Positions 1 to 7,729 are shown, numbered from the stretch's first letter. The stretch: 35,776 bases of DNA from Microvirga tunisiensis (GCF_009296175.1 NZ_VOSK01000046.1:1-35776); one strand, 5' to 3'. Numbers and translations: made by a program. The notes: generated by a model not told the origin, from the sequence alone.

Positions 1-56
1 ATGCGTTTGCCCGGCAAATGCGGCTCCATCCGATCCCACTGGTGATCTTTCAACAT
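1..56 (-). mobile_element. IS5-family transposase, N-terminal fragment cut by the window edge
   Basis: Read on the minus strand from the ATG at 54-56, the first 18 codons give MLKDHQWDRMEPHLPGKR, which matches the usual start of IS5-family transposases (M-L-x-D-x-Q-W-x-x-M/L-E-P-H-L-P-G-K). The rest of the gene lies outside the window. The outer end of the element should lie just upstream, around 57-105, but I cannot fix its terminal repeat with only one end visible. Family knowledge supports the call; the intactness of the element is unknown. Confidence 0.6.
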
Positions 57-102
57 CAGACGAACTCCGCTCACCCAAGCCTCCGCGCCCAAAAGGAGCT
101 TG

Positions 103-162
103 AATCAGATTTGCGAGTCCGTCGAAAGCCTGAATGTCAACGCGCTCTAGCGTCTTGGACAT
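103..162 (-). pseudogene. 5' fragment of an unknown small gene next to the IS5 end
   Basis: An ATG at 160-162 (minus strand) has a GAGGTG Shine-Dalgarno-like sequence four bases upstream and opens the frame MSKTLERVDIQAFDGLANLI. The reading then runs into the DNA that leads to the IS5 transposase start, so the gene was probably interrupted by that element. I do not recognise the protein. The coding call rests only on the ribosome site and the protein-like composition of about 20 residues, so it is weak. Confidence 0.28.
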
Positions 163-322
163 GATGCACCTCATCGTCAGCGACTCAGCTTTAGGAACGC
201 ATCACACATTGCACGATGAACGGTTACGCTCTGAAGGGGTTCCCCGGCGCGGAAACCAGAGCCGCACGCATCGTGCGGAAAATCGGGTCTACTGGTCAGC
301 ATCCGACCGCCGACGACAGTTC

Positions 323-502
323 TTATGAATGGAACGGATTGGATATGTCCTCCAGAGGCCGCCCAAGCCGGTCGCTCAACGTCCAGGTGCCTGCTGGTTT
401 GAGTTCGGCAGGTGTCACCACCACATCCACGGCAACGTCTCCGCTCAATGCAGCATAATGACCTTTGTCTTGCGTTGAAACGTAGGCTGTCAAGCGATGT
501 CC
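323..502 (-). pseudogene. Possible coding remnant, unknown
   Basis: The last 59 codons of a minus-strand open frame read like a soluble domain with alternating hydrophobic residues (YVSTQDKGHYAALSG, VVVTPAELKPAGTWTL, ending in SNPFHS). Upstream of about 502 the frame stays open but the composition becomes Arg-rich and random-looking, and I find no start codon with a ribosome site. It may be the 3' end of a gene whose 5' part has decayed. I do not recognise a family, and no function is assigned. Confidence 0.25.
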
Positions 503-550
503 TGGCGGAAGGCCGTGCGACTCTGTCCCGCTACAAGCCGACTCATCTAA

Positions 551-826
551 ATCTGCCGCAACGCCAGGGCTGACATCACGAAACTGGCCTGCTTTCTGGT
601 CTCGCCATCGTCCGATGGTGGTGATCCTCAATTCGTCATCGAGCCGGAGGGCGGTTTCAGGCTCACGCTGACGGCGAGCTTCGACCCGATCACGGATAGT
701 CTGGACGAGATCCTGGACACAGCCCCACCGGAGATGAGGACGGTCCTGATCAGCTGCCGGCGTTCGGGCGAAAGGGCAGACCCGCGGGCTGACGCTGTTG
801 GTCTGGTGTGTTCCAGCCCTGAATGA
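551..826 (+). other. Open frame without start codon, possible gene relic
   Basis: After a TAA at 548-550 this plus-strand frame stays open for 91 codons to a TGA at 824-826. The middle part (FVIEPEGGFRLTLTASFDPI, then TDSLDEILDTAPPEM) looks protein-like, but there is no ATG, GTG or TTG with a ribosome site before it. It most likely is a remnant. No family is recognised. Confidence 0.2.
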
Positions 827-924
827 CAACGCTCACGATCCTTGGCTCTGCAGCGGCCCAATTCGGATCATCGAGCAGGCCTCGTGCGGCCTGCCGAGAT
901 CGAGACCGTCTGAACACGGGCAGC

Positions 925-1179
925 CTAGCGAAGTGGACCGCCCCTTTCGGAGCCTTGGCGCGTGAGCCGGATCATCTCATCCGAGCTGCGCTCGATCCAG
1001 CGGCACTGGCCGGCATAGTCGAGGCCCCGCTCGAAGTCGTCGCTTCGTTGCCCCAGGCTCCTGGTCCACCAGTGCCGAAGACTCTGGATCGGGGCGCCCT
1101 GCCCCTCGCTCTTGCCAAGCCCGCGAACGAGATGGCGGACGATATGAAGCGCGATGCTCTCAACAGGCACTTGGCTCAC
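925..1179 (-). CDS. Hypothetical 84-aa protein, possibly winged-helix-like
   Basis: The GTG start at 1177-1179 is supported by a GGGAGG ribosome site eight bases upstream. The protein has an N-terminal helix (SIALHIVRHLVRGLG), a central segment (LRHWWTRSLGQRSDDFERGL) and an end of the type DYAGQCRWIERSSDEMIRLT. The last segment resembles the recognition helix and wing of small winged-helix proteins (a 'GLxYAxxxGWI...IxLTxxG' pattern). This is my reading of the pattern and no family was confirmed. It is flanked by decayed sequence, but its own frame is intact. If it is real, a DNA-binding role is a guess only. Confidence 0.45.
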   Translation of the reverse strand: MSQVPVESIALHIVRHLVRGLGKSEGQGAPIQSLRHWWTRSLGQRSDDFERGLDYAGQCRWIERSSDEMIRLTRQGSERGGPLR

Positions 1180-1329
1180 GGCGAATGCCTCCCGGCTTCA
1201 TCTGCTTGCCGCTCCGGCCGGGGAGCAGGCTCCCTCGAGCTTCCCCCACCGGACGAGATTGCGAAAGCCCATCCGGAGAACGAAAGCAGGTGGTATTGGG
1301 GGTAGCTTGCTGGGCGGCCGGGGCCTGGC

Positions 1330-1509
1330 GTGATCACCGTCAAGGCCGAAGCTTTCCAAGCGTCAATCGGCTCCGAAGCATTGACCCCGATCGCGATTGG
1401 CGCAACCGACTTAACGTTCGCAACAAGCGGTGATACCTGCGGGTTCTTGGTCGGCACCGGTCGCAACTCTCCCAGTCTGAGCAGAACCCAAACACTCCTC
1501 AGCCGTTGA
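1330..1509 (+). CDS. Possible 59-aa hypothetical protein
   Basis: From a GTG at 1330-1332 the plus frame encodes 59 residues ending at the TGA 1507-1509, with a natural-looking stretch (AEAFQASIGSEALTPIAIGA, then LTFATSGDTCGFLVGTGRN). A TAG closes the frame about 25 bases upstream, so the 5' limit is near. There is no convincing ribosome site. The composition (Ala/Thr/Ser/Gly rich, beta-like) is unlike the random Arg/Pro-rich frames around it. It could be a small secreted or decayed protein. No family is recognised. Confidence 0.25.
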   Translation: MITVKAEAFQASIGSEALTPIAIGATDLTFATSGDTCGFLVGTGRNSPSLSRTQTLLSR

Positions 1510-1730
1510 GGCCGAGCAACGGTGGGTTCTGGGTTCGAGGCCGAATGACAGCGGACGGTCCAACACCGGATTGTTAATGCATCCTGTCAGACCCGGGCGT
1601 AGAATGAACAGACGGCCCCGTGATGATCTCAGCGGTGACGGCGGGTCAGGATAGCATGGTCAAGTTGACCGGGTTTGCCCCGCTTTGAGGAGTCCAGACT
1701 CAAGGCCCGCGACATACTTTCAATACGCCC

Positions 1731-1874
1731 TCAAACAATCCTGATTTGCCGATGTTGACGATGCCGACCGGGCTCTGACAGGTGAGTATAAATACGCTCC
1801 CGGTGGAAGAGTGCGCCGCCCAATTCTTGCTCGAGCTGCCGGATCGCTCGTGTCACGGAGATACCCACGGCCAT
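1731..1874 (-). pseudogene. LysR-family regulator relic (helix-turn-helix part only)
   Basis: On the minus strand from the ATG at 1872-1874, the frame contains SVTRAIRQLEQELGGALFHR followed by ER and THLSE-GR. This is the second half of a LysR-type helix-turn-helix and its wing (consensus PSVTRAIRxLEEELGxxLFxRERxxTxLTxxGR). The frame then degenerates and stops at 1731-1733, before any effector domain. The upstream half of the HTH is also missing. It is therefore a small remnant of a once complete regulator of about 300 residues. Confidence 0.6.
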
Positions 1875-1978
1875 CGGGACTGCTCAAGCCGGAGTGACCC
1901 TGGAGGGAAGGGGCGGTCCGGGATGACCGCCTTGTCAAATCAGGCGGGTTCGGTGCTCTGTTGACGGCATCCCTCGGT

Positions 1979-2338
1979 TTAGGCTGTTTGACCGGGCGAA
2001 GCCGCATGGCCCGCGCTCTTGAAGCTGCGGGCTGCCTCGCTGCTCTTCTGCAGCATCTGCATCGCTTCTGGCCCAGTGAGAGCCCGAGCGGTTCTGATGT
2101 TTGCGACGCCGCCGGTGCCGGTCACGGTAAGCACCACGGTTATCATGCTCTCCTCGTTCGGAGCTTCCGCCAGGACCACCCAGTCGAATTCACATCCCGG
2201 CGTGAGAAAATAGTTGATCAGACGCCCTCCGCACGATTCGAACAGGCGCGACACCGGCCCTGTCCGATCCTCAGGATGAGCCAACATTCCCCGCATGGCG
2301 TCACGCGAATACCGGCCATAGCTGATGTACGTAGGCAT
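1979..2338 (-). CDS. GYD domain-containing protein
   Basis: This 119-residue protein starts at the ATG 2336-2338, which has a GAAGGAG ribosome site nine bases upstream. The N-terminus MPTYISYGRYSRDAMRGML and the middle part GGRLINYFLTPGCEFDWVVLA followed by EAPNEESM fit the GYD family, small dimeric ferredoxin-fold proteins of about 100 residues common in Rhizobiales. Their biochemical role is not established. The start chosen is five residues inside the longest open frame because of the ribosome site. The C-terminus is Ala/Ser-rich and probably disordered. The next gene upstream on the same strand is a pseudogene. Confidence 0.8.
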   Translation of the reverse strand: MPTYISYGRYSRDAMRGMLAHPEDRTGPVSRLFESCGGRLINYFLTPGCEFDWVVLAEAPNEESMITVVLTVTGTGGVANIRTARALTGPEAMQMLQKSSEAARSFKSAGHAASPGQTA

Positions 2339-2505
2339 GGCGTTTCTCCTTCTCACGATGATCGCGAGGCGGGTAGTTTAGCACCATACGCGGGGGCCAT
2401 GTTCATCTACTGCAAGATGGGCCACCGACCGGCAAAACGATCGTCTGCAACAAGCTCGTGGAGGCATGCCGGTTATCTTCGCTTGTACTGCATGGGGTAT
2501 CCAGG

Positions 2506-2925
2506 CTATCGCGTTCTCAATACCCGTACCTTCCGAGTTATGGCGACCGTGATACTGCCGTGACCTGCGGTGGTAAGACGGCACAGTACGTGAGGAACTC
2601 CTTGAGCCCCTTCTGGACCCGCGGAGGCCGTCCAGGCGGGTTCTACTCGCATGGATGCCACACCAATGCCCCCGGCTGTTTCACCGGTGTCCCCTGGTAG
2701 TGCTCGATACTGGATCTTGTCGTCTGGCACCTCGATCCAACTGCCATAGACGAACATCTGCACTCCGCTTGGCGTCAGCCGATACGGGGCCGGCCGACAA
2801 TCGAGTGTATGGCAGCAACTCACGCCTTCAGAATTGGTCAGGTTCGATTAGATGTCGTGGGCGTCGGCAAGAGGCCCCAAGCCAACCAGCACGGCAATCG
2901 CACCGGCGGCGAGCTTGAGAGACAT
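2506..2925 (-). pseudogene. Small periplasmic Cys-rich protein, broken by a nonsense codon
   Basis: An ATG at 2923-2925 opens a classical signal peptide (MSLKLAAGAIAVLVGLGPLADA) that ends before HDI. An in-frame TAA follows at once, and the same frame continues as SNLTNSEGVSCCHTLDCRP and later GSWIEVPDDKI. Rhizobiales carry a family of short exported proteins with the pattern A-H-D-W-Y-S-x-L-x-x-x-x-G-x-S-C-C-x-x-x-D-C. The stop falls at the conserved Tyr, so a TAT/TAC to TAA change is likely. Further on, a G run is followed by HWCG in the +1 frame, where the family usually has G-x-H-W-C-G. This suggests a second lesion. The family's function is unknown to me. Confidence 0.6.
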
Positions 2926-3110
2926 AGGCCGCTCCTACCTGTGACAGGTTAGCGGCGCTCGTTCGAGCGTCGACAGAGAATTACAGAACCCCACTCTACT
3001 CCTGAACGACGACGCCGTCTTGATGGATTAGAGGAAGATCGATTCGCATAAACCGCAGTCTGAAACGGCTCGGAAAGCGAGGCCAAATTTCCCTGAAAAT
3101 CTGCGCGGTC

Positions 3111-3143
3111 AAAAGAAAAGCGCCCTCTCTTTCGAAGGGCGCT
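3111..3143 (-). terminator. Rho-independent terminator, minus strand
   Basis: A perfect 8-bp stem (AGCGCCCT at 3119-3126 with AGGGCGCT at 3136-3143, 9-base loop) is followed on the minus strand by TTTTCTTTT. The transcript it would end comes from higher coordinates, where no gene is visible up to the divergent Crp/Fnr gene. It may serve a lost gene or an untranslated RNA. Confidence 0.55.
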
Positions 3144-3208
3144 CCAAGGATCGGCCTGTAGGGGCAAATATAACAAAACCGGTATGATCCATGTACTCAG
3201 TCAAACCT

Positions 3209-3240
3209 CTTCCGTCTGTCGGTTATCCGACAAACGGAAG
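3209..3240. repeat. Strong hairpin or palindrome (14 paired bases, 4-base loop)
   Basis: CTTCCGT at 3209-3215 pairs with ACGGAAG at 3234-3240. Inside it TGTCGG pairs with CCGACA around a TTAT loop, with one mismatch between the two stem parts. It is followed by an AT-rich stretch (3250-3300) that may hold the Crp/Fnr gene promoter. Without a T-run on either strand it could be an operator or an RNA structure. From 2926 to 3540 I see no gene, only this hairpin and the terminator at 3111-3143. Confidence 0.5.
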
Positions 3241-3540
3241 AAGAAAGGTGCTCATTATTTTAATGTTGAATTGGCTTATTATACCAATCTAAGTTTACGT
3301 GCGTGTTGTATACCTCCGACGAGGTAGATATACGGAGGCTCCCGTAGGGGCAAAATACAGGCTCAAGGGCTGCGCACATGGACACAAAGACCGGGCGCGG
3401 CTCTTTTTCATGGGCGTTCCAGCTCGGTCACATGCAGCCGCGTCAAAACCGCAGCGCATTTCGCGAAAAGCCGTTTATGACCTGGACATGCTGAGACGAT
3501 CTACGCCCATCGGCGTTGTCTTGGCGGAGTGCCTGTCGCC

Positions 3541-4275
3541 ATGGTCGAGGTTCTAAGAGGCGATCATCGCACGAACTGGCTCCTGGCCAGCCTGGAGGCG
3601 GAGGATTTTGCCGCCCTTCAGCCTCACCTCGAACTTGTGGAGCTGTCGCGCGGACAGGTGCTCTATGAACCCGGCGATCCTCTCCGCTATACCTATTTCC
3701 CGCACTATGCCGTCGTGTCGCTCGTGAACATGATGGAGGATGGCGGCACCGTCGAGGTGGCGTTGTTCGGGCGTGGGGGCGTTCTGGGTCGGGCGCTCGT
3801 GACGCGGGAAGCCTTCGGGCGCTACATCGTGCAGATCGGCGGCACCGCCTCGCGCATTGCGGCCGAGCGCCTGGATGAGGTCAGCAATGCCCGCCCCAAG
3901 CTGCGACGGTTGCTCCAGAGCTACGGCGAGGTCCTGCTGGCCCAGACGTTTCAAATTCTCAGCTGCAATGCCGTGCATCCGGTCGAGGCACGCTGCTGCC
4001 GGTGGATCCTCATGGCGCAAGATCGGGCCGATCAGGAGGTCCTGCCCCTGACGCACGAGTTTTTGGCCGAGATGCTGGGGGTGCAACGCTCCACCGTCAG
4101 TGTGGTGACCCGCACGCTGCAGACGGCCGGGCTGATCCGGCAGAGCCGCGGTGGCATCAACGTGACTGATCGGGCGGGGCTCGAAGAGACGACCTGCGAA
4201 TGTTACGGCAAGATCCGGCGCCTGTACCAGCGCCTGCTTCCCGACGCCGACGAAGCACGTGCCCCGTCGGGATAA
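3541..4275 (+). CDS. Crp/Fnr-family transcriptional regulator
   Basis: This 244-residue protein has a cyclic-nucleotide-binding-like N-terminal beta-barrel (LVELSRGQVLYEPGDPLRYTYFP, then ALFGRGGVLGRALV) and a C-terminal Crp winged helix (LTHEFLAEMLGVQRSTVSVV followed by TRTLQTAGLIRQSRGGI). It belongs to the Rhizobiales type that usually begins near 'NRLLASL...DFAALxPHLE'. It lacks the N-terminal Cys cluster of oxygen-sensing Fnr, so its ligand is unknown. I chose the ATG at 3541 with GGAG at 3526-3529; a GTG at 3529 is in frame too. It stands alone: the next gene downstream is convergent. Confidence 0.85.
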   Translation: MVEVLRGDHRTNWLLASLEAEDFAALQPHLELVELSRGQVLYEPGDPLRYTYFPHYAVVSLVNMMEDGGTVEVALFGRGGVLGRALVTREAFGRYIVQIGGTASRIAAERLDEVSNARPKLRRLLQSYGEVLLAQTFQILSCNAVHPVEARCCRWILMAQDRADQEVLPLTHEFLAEMLGVQRSTVSVVTRTLQTAGLIRQSRGGINVTDRAGLEETTCECYGKIRRLYQRLLPDADEARAPSG

Positions 4276-4343
4276 CTCCCATGCCCTGATTGATCAAAAT
4301 TTTCGATAAGACGCTTTATAAATCAGAGAATACGGCACTCGGG

Positions 4344-4505
4344 CTAACGTGAGTGCTGCCCGAGCACAAAGCCGACGAGCAGTCCCGCTACAATCAGCCC
4401 GACCATTGTGATCGCCCAGGTGAACAAGGCCACATCAGCCGGGGATAACATGTTGCAGCCGGAAAAGCCGATCAGCTCACAGACCCATCTCGCCACAGTG
4501 TCCAT
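4344..4505 (-). CDS. Small predicted membrane protein (53 aa)
   Basis: The ATG at 4503-4505 (minus strand) follows a purine-rich GGGGGTAGGG stretch. The protein begins MDTVARWVCELIGFSGCNML and has one clear membrane-spanning segment (ALFTWAITMVGLIVAGLLVG, about residues 26-45), then FVLGQHSR at the end. An inverted repeat CTCGGGC/GCCCGAG overlaps the stop codon region and may end transcription. No family is recognised. The hydrophobic segment, ribosome site and clean length support it as a real small gene, convergent with the Crp/Fnr gene. Confidence 0.5.
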   Translation of the reverse strand: MDTVARWVCELIGFSGCNMLSPADVALFTWAITMVGLIVAGLLVGFVLGQHSR

Positions 4506-4938
4506 GCCCTACCCCCATTGCGGATCACAAGGCGCAACTTGGAATTTTAGCAGACCAGATCTGACCGCCGAAAGGTCATGCCTCACAGCACGCACGATCT
4601 GTGTAATTCACATAAGGCCTAGTATGAAATTCGCCCAAAACCGTAACGACAAAGCGGGCCGCGGCATCGAACACCGAAGACGATCCCCGAGATAAGGTCG
4701 GCATAGCAGCCAAAGTTCGTCAGGACATGGGGCTTCTTCCCCTGCCGGGTCGCAGTCGAATGCCAGACTGCTTGCCGTTGATCTGGGGAACGGAGGTCGG
4801 CCACGGTGCACTTTGGAACACCGTGGCTCGTGGAGTGAGACGAACCCGTCTTGATGAGCGGGATCCGGATCTGCCCGCATGGCAGATCTCAATTCGGAGT
4901 CCGGCAGTCCTTGACGTGGCCTCGTGGGCTCTTCGTGT
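4506..4938. other. Region without a recognisable gene
   Basis: Several frames are open here but none has both a ribosome site and protein-like composition. The stretch lies downstream of the esterase gene, and I see no T-run terminator in it. Confidence 0.5.
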
Positions 4939-6207
4939 CTACAGGGGGGATGCGGCTGTTGGTTTCGGGTGTTCCAGAAAGAAGCGCATCATCTCGCGGC
5001 TGGCATCGGGTCCCCGTGGCTCCGTGTAGGACCCACTCGGACTTCCCCCAGACCAGGCATGCCCTGCCCCGTGAAGAGCCCAATGCTCGAGCATCGGGTG
5101 GCCGCTGTCATCGCACGCGACCGTGCGGGTATAGCTGATCCCACCCGGAGCCTGTCTGCGGGTGACAGTTGATCGCAGATCCGAGCCCGCCTTCGACTGA
5201 GCAATGACCTGTTCCCCATTGACGGGGTTCACGGTCGTGTCGCGATCGCCATGAAACACGATGGTCGGCACGAGCTGTTCGGCCCCACTATGATAGGGTG
5301 CCCCACCCTGCCGCATGGCAGCAAACGCGGAAGGCATGTCACGCGCGGCTCCGCACGCTAAGCCCGAGTGAACGCCGACGGCCGCATAGAGGTCCGGATA
5401 AGTCGAGCCCATGATTGCCGCCGCTGCCCCACCGGCGGAGAGCCCGGCGACATAGACGCGTCCCGGCTCGACCGAGAAATCACGCATGATCTGCCGGGTG
5501 ATGCCGGCGATCAGCGAGGGTTCGCCACGATCCCGCTGCTGATCGGCTGCGTTGAACCAGTTCCAGCATTTTGAGACATTCGCCGCCTGGGCCTGTGCCG
5601 GGTAAGCCACCAGAAAGGTCTGCTCTTCGGCCAACTCGTTCATCTGTGTCCCAGCGGCAAAGTCGTCCGGTGACTGGGTGCAGCCGTGCAGCATCACCAC
5701 GAGCGGCACAGGCTGACCCGTGTAGCCGCTGGGGATGTATAGCTTGTAGGCGCGGCTTCCCGCCTCGTTGGCAAAGGACCGCTCTTCGAAGCGGGCGCCC
5801 TCCGGCAGCGGGGCCGGCGCACGGGTTGGAATTGGCCCAACGAGCCCGTCGAGGCCGAGGCCGGAACTGGGTTGCCCCATGCGGTCGAGGAAGCCACGCA
5901 GCGCTTCCGGCACCTGACGCTGGCCCGACGTTCCGGCGAGACCACCAAGTGGATTAGGAGCACCGTGTGGGAGGTCGAATTTCGGCGAAGTCCACGCCGG
6001 TCCGCCGGAAGATGGCGGCACCATATCGATGATGCGAGAGAAATGCGCTGCTGCGGGTTTGCTTTTATCTCCCCCGGCGCTGCTTGAGCTCGTTGCTGGA
6101 TCGGCACCCGCAAGCCCTCCCTGAAGAAGTGCCATGGCTTCTGCGAGCCGGCCTTCACGGGTCAGGCGTGTGGCCTCGAGCATGTCGATGTTGGGTTGTG
6201 CGTTCAT
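4939..6207 (-). CDS. PHB depolymerase-family esterase
   Basis: This 422-residue alpha/beta hydrolase is of the poly(3-hydroxybutyrate) depolymerase/LpqC-like family. It hydrolyses short-chain polyester or other esters; the exact substrate cannot be told from sequence. Visible motifs are the oxyanion-region VVMLHGCTQSPDDFAAGTQM, the lipase box GLSAGG (Ser near residue 257), the acid loop FHGDRDTTVNP and the catalytic His in LHGAGHAWSGG. The N-terminus MNAQPNIDMLEATRLTREGR followed by LAEAMALLQGG and a Ser/Gly/Pro-rich linker is typical of rhizobial members and has no signal peptide, so the enzyme is probably intracellular. The ATG at 6205-6207 is preceded by AGGA. It lies 98 bases downstream of the CopG regulator on the same strand, probably in one operon. 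Confidence 0.85.
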   Translation of the reverse strand: MNAQPNIDMLEATRLTREGRLAEAMALLQGGLAGADPATSSSSAGGDKSKPAAAHFSRIIDMVPPSSGGPAWTSPKFDLPHGAPNPLGGLAGTSGQRQVPEALRGFLDRMGQPSSGLGLDGLVGPIPTRAPAPLPEGARFEERSFANEAGSRAYKLYIPSGYTGQPVPLVVMLHGCTQSPDDFAAGTQMNELAEEQTFLVAYPAQAQAANVSKCWNWFNAADQQRDRGEPSLIAGITRQIMRDFSVEPGRVYVAGLSAGGAAAAIMGSTYPDLYAAVGVHSGLACGAARDMPSAFAAMRQGGAPYHSGAEQLVPTIVFHGDRDTTVNPVNGEQVIAQSKAGSDLRSTVTRRQAPGGISYTRTVACDDSGHPMLEHWALHGAGHAWSGGSPSGSYTEPRGPDASREMMRFFLEHPKPTAASPL

Positions 6208-6305
6208 GGTTTCAATCCTGTGGTTGGGCAAAGCGAGGCCTGCCCCTTCCGGTCGGGAAGGGTTGGGCAGGCTCGAAAGACGGTGGGACGGGTGCTACCC
6301 GGCGG

Positions 6306-6734
6306 TCAGCGTATGCGGTCCTTGAGCGCCTCTTTGACAGCCGGACTGGCGTGCAAGGCGCCAAGGACATGAAGGGAGGCGATCGTTAGCCGGGCGAGCT
6401 CAGGCGTGACATCGGTGGCGATGCTGGCCAGACCAAGAACCTGGATGTGCAGTACTTCGCCGGCCGCTTGCACCGCCTCCAGGTCCTGGCGGCTGTAGTG
6501 GCGCAGGCCCAGGTCGAGTTGGTGTCGCTCGACCGATTTCCTGACGGCATCGTTGTGCCGATCGAGCTGGTTTCGAATGGCGGTCCGGATGAAGTCGGTC
6601 CGGTTGGAGTAGAAGCCCTCCTGGACGAGGAGATCGATATGGCCGAGGTCGACATAGCCCAGGTTGATCGTGATCTTTTCGCTGTCTGCCGCCTTGGGCC
6701 GAAGTTCGTGTACATTGTTCGCCATCTCTGCCAT
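6306..6734 (-). CDS. CopG-family ribbon-helix-helix regulator
   Basis: The protein has 142 residues. Residues 20-57 form the ribbon-helix-helix: ITINLGYVDLGHIDLLVQEG then FYSNRTDFIRTAIRNQL. The beta strand that enters the DNA groove and the two helices are clear. The C-terminal part (QLDLGLRHYSRQDLEAVQAA then GEVLHIQVLGLASIA) matches the extended CopG proteins often found beside PHB depolymerase genes in Rhizobiales. It probably autoregulates itself and the esterase. A second ATG four codons in (MANNVHEL) is an alternative start. The upstream intergenic region is shared with short plus-strand genes. Confidence 0.85.
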   Translation of the reverse strand: MAEMANNVHELRPKAADSEKITINLGYVDLGHIDLLVQEGFYSNRTDFIRTAIRNQLDRHNDAVRKSVERHQLDLGLRHYSRQDLEAVQAAGEVLHIQVLGLASIATDVTPELARLTIASLHVLGALHASPAVKEALKDRIR

Positions 6735-6760
6735 CCTGTCACCATCCCACTGGATGGTAA

Positions 6761-6925
6761 TTGGAGGGCGAAAGTGGCGAGTTCAAGCCCCAGCCCTGCT
6801 TATTCACTCAACTCGGCACGCCGTTTCACGTCTATGTCACGGAGCCGGCCTCCGAATTGGCGGTGGTTGCACTGCACAAATTTGTCGCGGCCTTTCCGGC
6901 TCGAAAGCGGCACCATATGCGTTAG
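6761..6925 (+). CDS. Possible 54-aa protein with TTG start
   Basis: Directly after a TAA, a TTG at 6761 opens a frame with coherent composition: LFTQLGTPFHVYVTEPASEL, then AVVALHKFVAAFPARKRHHMR. The other two frames give Cys/Arg/Gly-rich nonsense. It lies in the divergent region between the CopG gene and the zinc-ribbon gene. The ribosome site is poor, so it may be the 3' remnant of a longer gene. No family is recognised. Confidence 0.3.
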   Translation: MEGESGEFKPQPCLFTQLGTPFHVYVTEPASELAVVALHKFVAAFPARKRHHMR

Positions 6926-6969
6926 CCTTATGCCAACCCGGAGCAATCGCTGGAGAAAGGAAGCGCCAC

Positions 6970-7188
6970 ATGGGCCAGAGGTTCTGTCCACAGTGCTCCT
7001 GCGACGCGGCATCGGTCCTCAGCATCGCCACGGATGATGGTTGTTTCGCCGCCGCTGTTCAGTGCCACGTCTGCGGCTTCGAGCAGCCCACCAATCGTGG
7101 CTACGAGGACGAGCAGACTGCCCGCGAGGCCGCAACCCACGCTTGGTTAGAGGGTGCGGAGCTCCTCCCCTCATCTCCTCGCACTTGA
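6970..7188 (+). CDS. Lar-like zinc-ribbon protein
   Basis: This 72-residue protein begins at the ATG 6970, with a GAAAGGAAG ribosome site upstream. It carries two CxxC pairs, FCPQCSCD near the start and VQCHVCGFEQ about 25 residues later. After these comes a helix ending in AREAATHAWLEG, which matches the 'A...A...WN' end of Lar-type (restriction alleviation) zinc ribbons. Zinc binding is likely. An antirestriction role is only an analogy, because such ribbons are widespread in plasmid and phage genes of unknown role. It ends two bases before the convergent gene at 7191. Confidence 0.6.
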   Translation: MGQRFCPQCSCDAASVLSIATDDGCFAAAVQCHVCGFEQPTNRGYEDEQTAREAATHAWLEGAELLPSSPRT

Positions 7189-7190
7189 TT

Positions 7191-7387
7191 TCAGCGCTTA
7201 TCTCCCGTCACGAGGATGCTGATGTGCAGCTTCCAGAGTTCACGCTTGAGCGCCGCCATGCGGTCAGGCGGCAGCTCTGACCCAAACATCTGGTCAAACT
7301 CGTCCCTGGTGAGATAGCCGCGTTTTCGCGCTGCTTCAGCAGGCGCCAGGATTCGGGATTGGATAGATCGATCAGCGGTTCGGGCAT
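7191..7387 (-). pseudogene. Small unknown gene with a frameshift
   Basis: The ATG at 7385-7387 has a GGAG site six bases upstream and opens MPEPLIDLSNPESWRLLKQRENAA. From there the natural reading jumps to another frame, YLTRDEFDQMFGSELPPDRM then AALKRELWKLHISILV, ending at 7191. Each frame is protein-like only on its own side of the junction near 7320, so one base was probably lost (or two gained). The reconstructed protein would have about 65 residues. I do not recognise its family. Confidence 0.5.
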
Positions 7388-7588
7388 GAGCGTCTCCGGC
7401 TGATCGTGTGATGGTACAGCGGCGGGGATCCTGCGCAAGGAAAGGTTCGCGAACCACAGCGTCCTGCTCTCACGGGTCTGAAGAACTGCGGAGGAAAAGC
7501 TGGCGCCTGTTCATCTAGATGACAACCATAATCCGGCAGCTGACGGATTCCAGCTCACCTGATACTGAAGGCTTGCAGCGGGTCATAG

Positions 7589-7627
7589 TGCTGTGGAGCG
7601 GACCAAATGAAAGTCCGCTCCACAGCA
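7589..7627. repeat. Perfect 15-bp inverted repeat
   Basis: TGCTGTGGAGCGGAC (7589-7603) and its exact complement GTCCGCTCCACAGCA (7613-7627) flank the 9-base loop CAAATGAAA. It lies downstream of the alpha/beta hydrolase gene but has no T-run, so it could be a stabilising 3' hairpin, an operator or a trace of a mobile element. The rest of 7388-7729 holds no gene that I can support. Confidence 0.6.
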
Positions 7628-7729
7628 ACTGCGGAACTCCAAATTAGGTCCGCCTCGTGCCAGGACCGTACCTTCCTGCTGAACTGATGGTGAGCGTTTT
7701 TATTCGGCACGCACTTAGGTGTCCTTGGT

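Noticed and set aside
4280..4300. FNR-like box (TTGAT near ATCAA) after the Crp/Fnr gene
   Set aside because: The spacing is wrong (TTGATCAA without the four-base spacer) and no start codon follows at a suitable distance.
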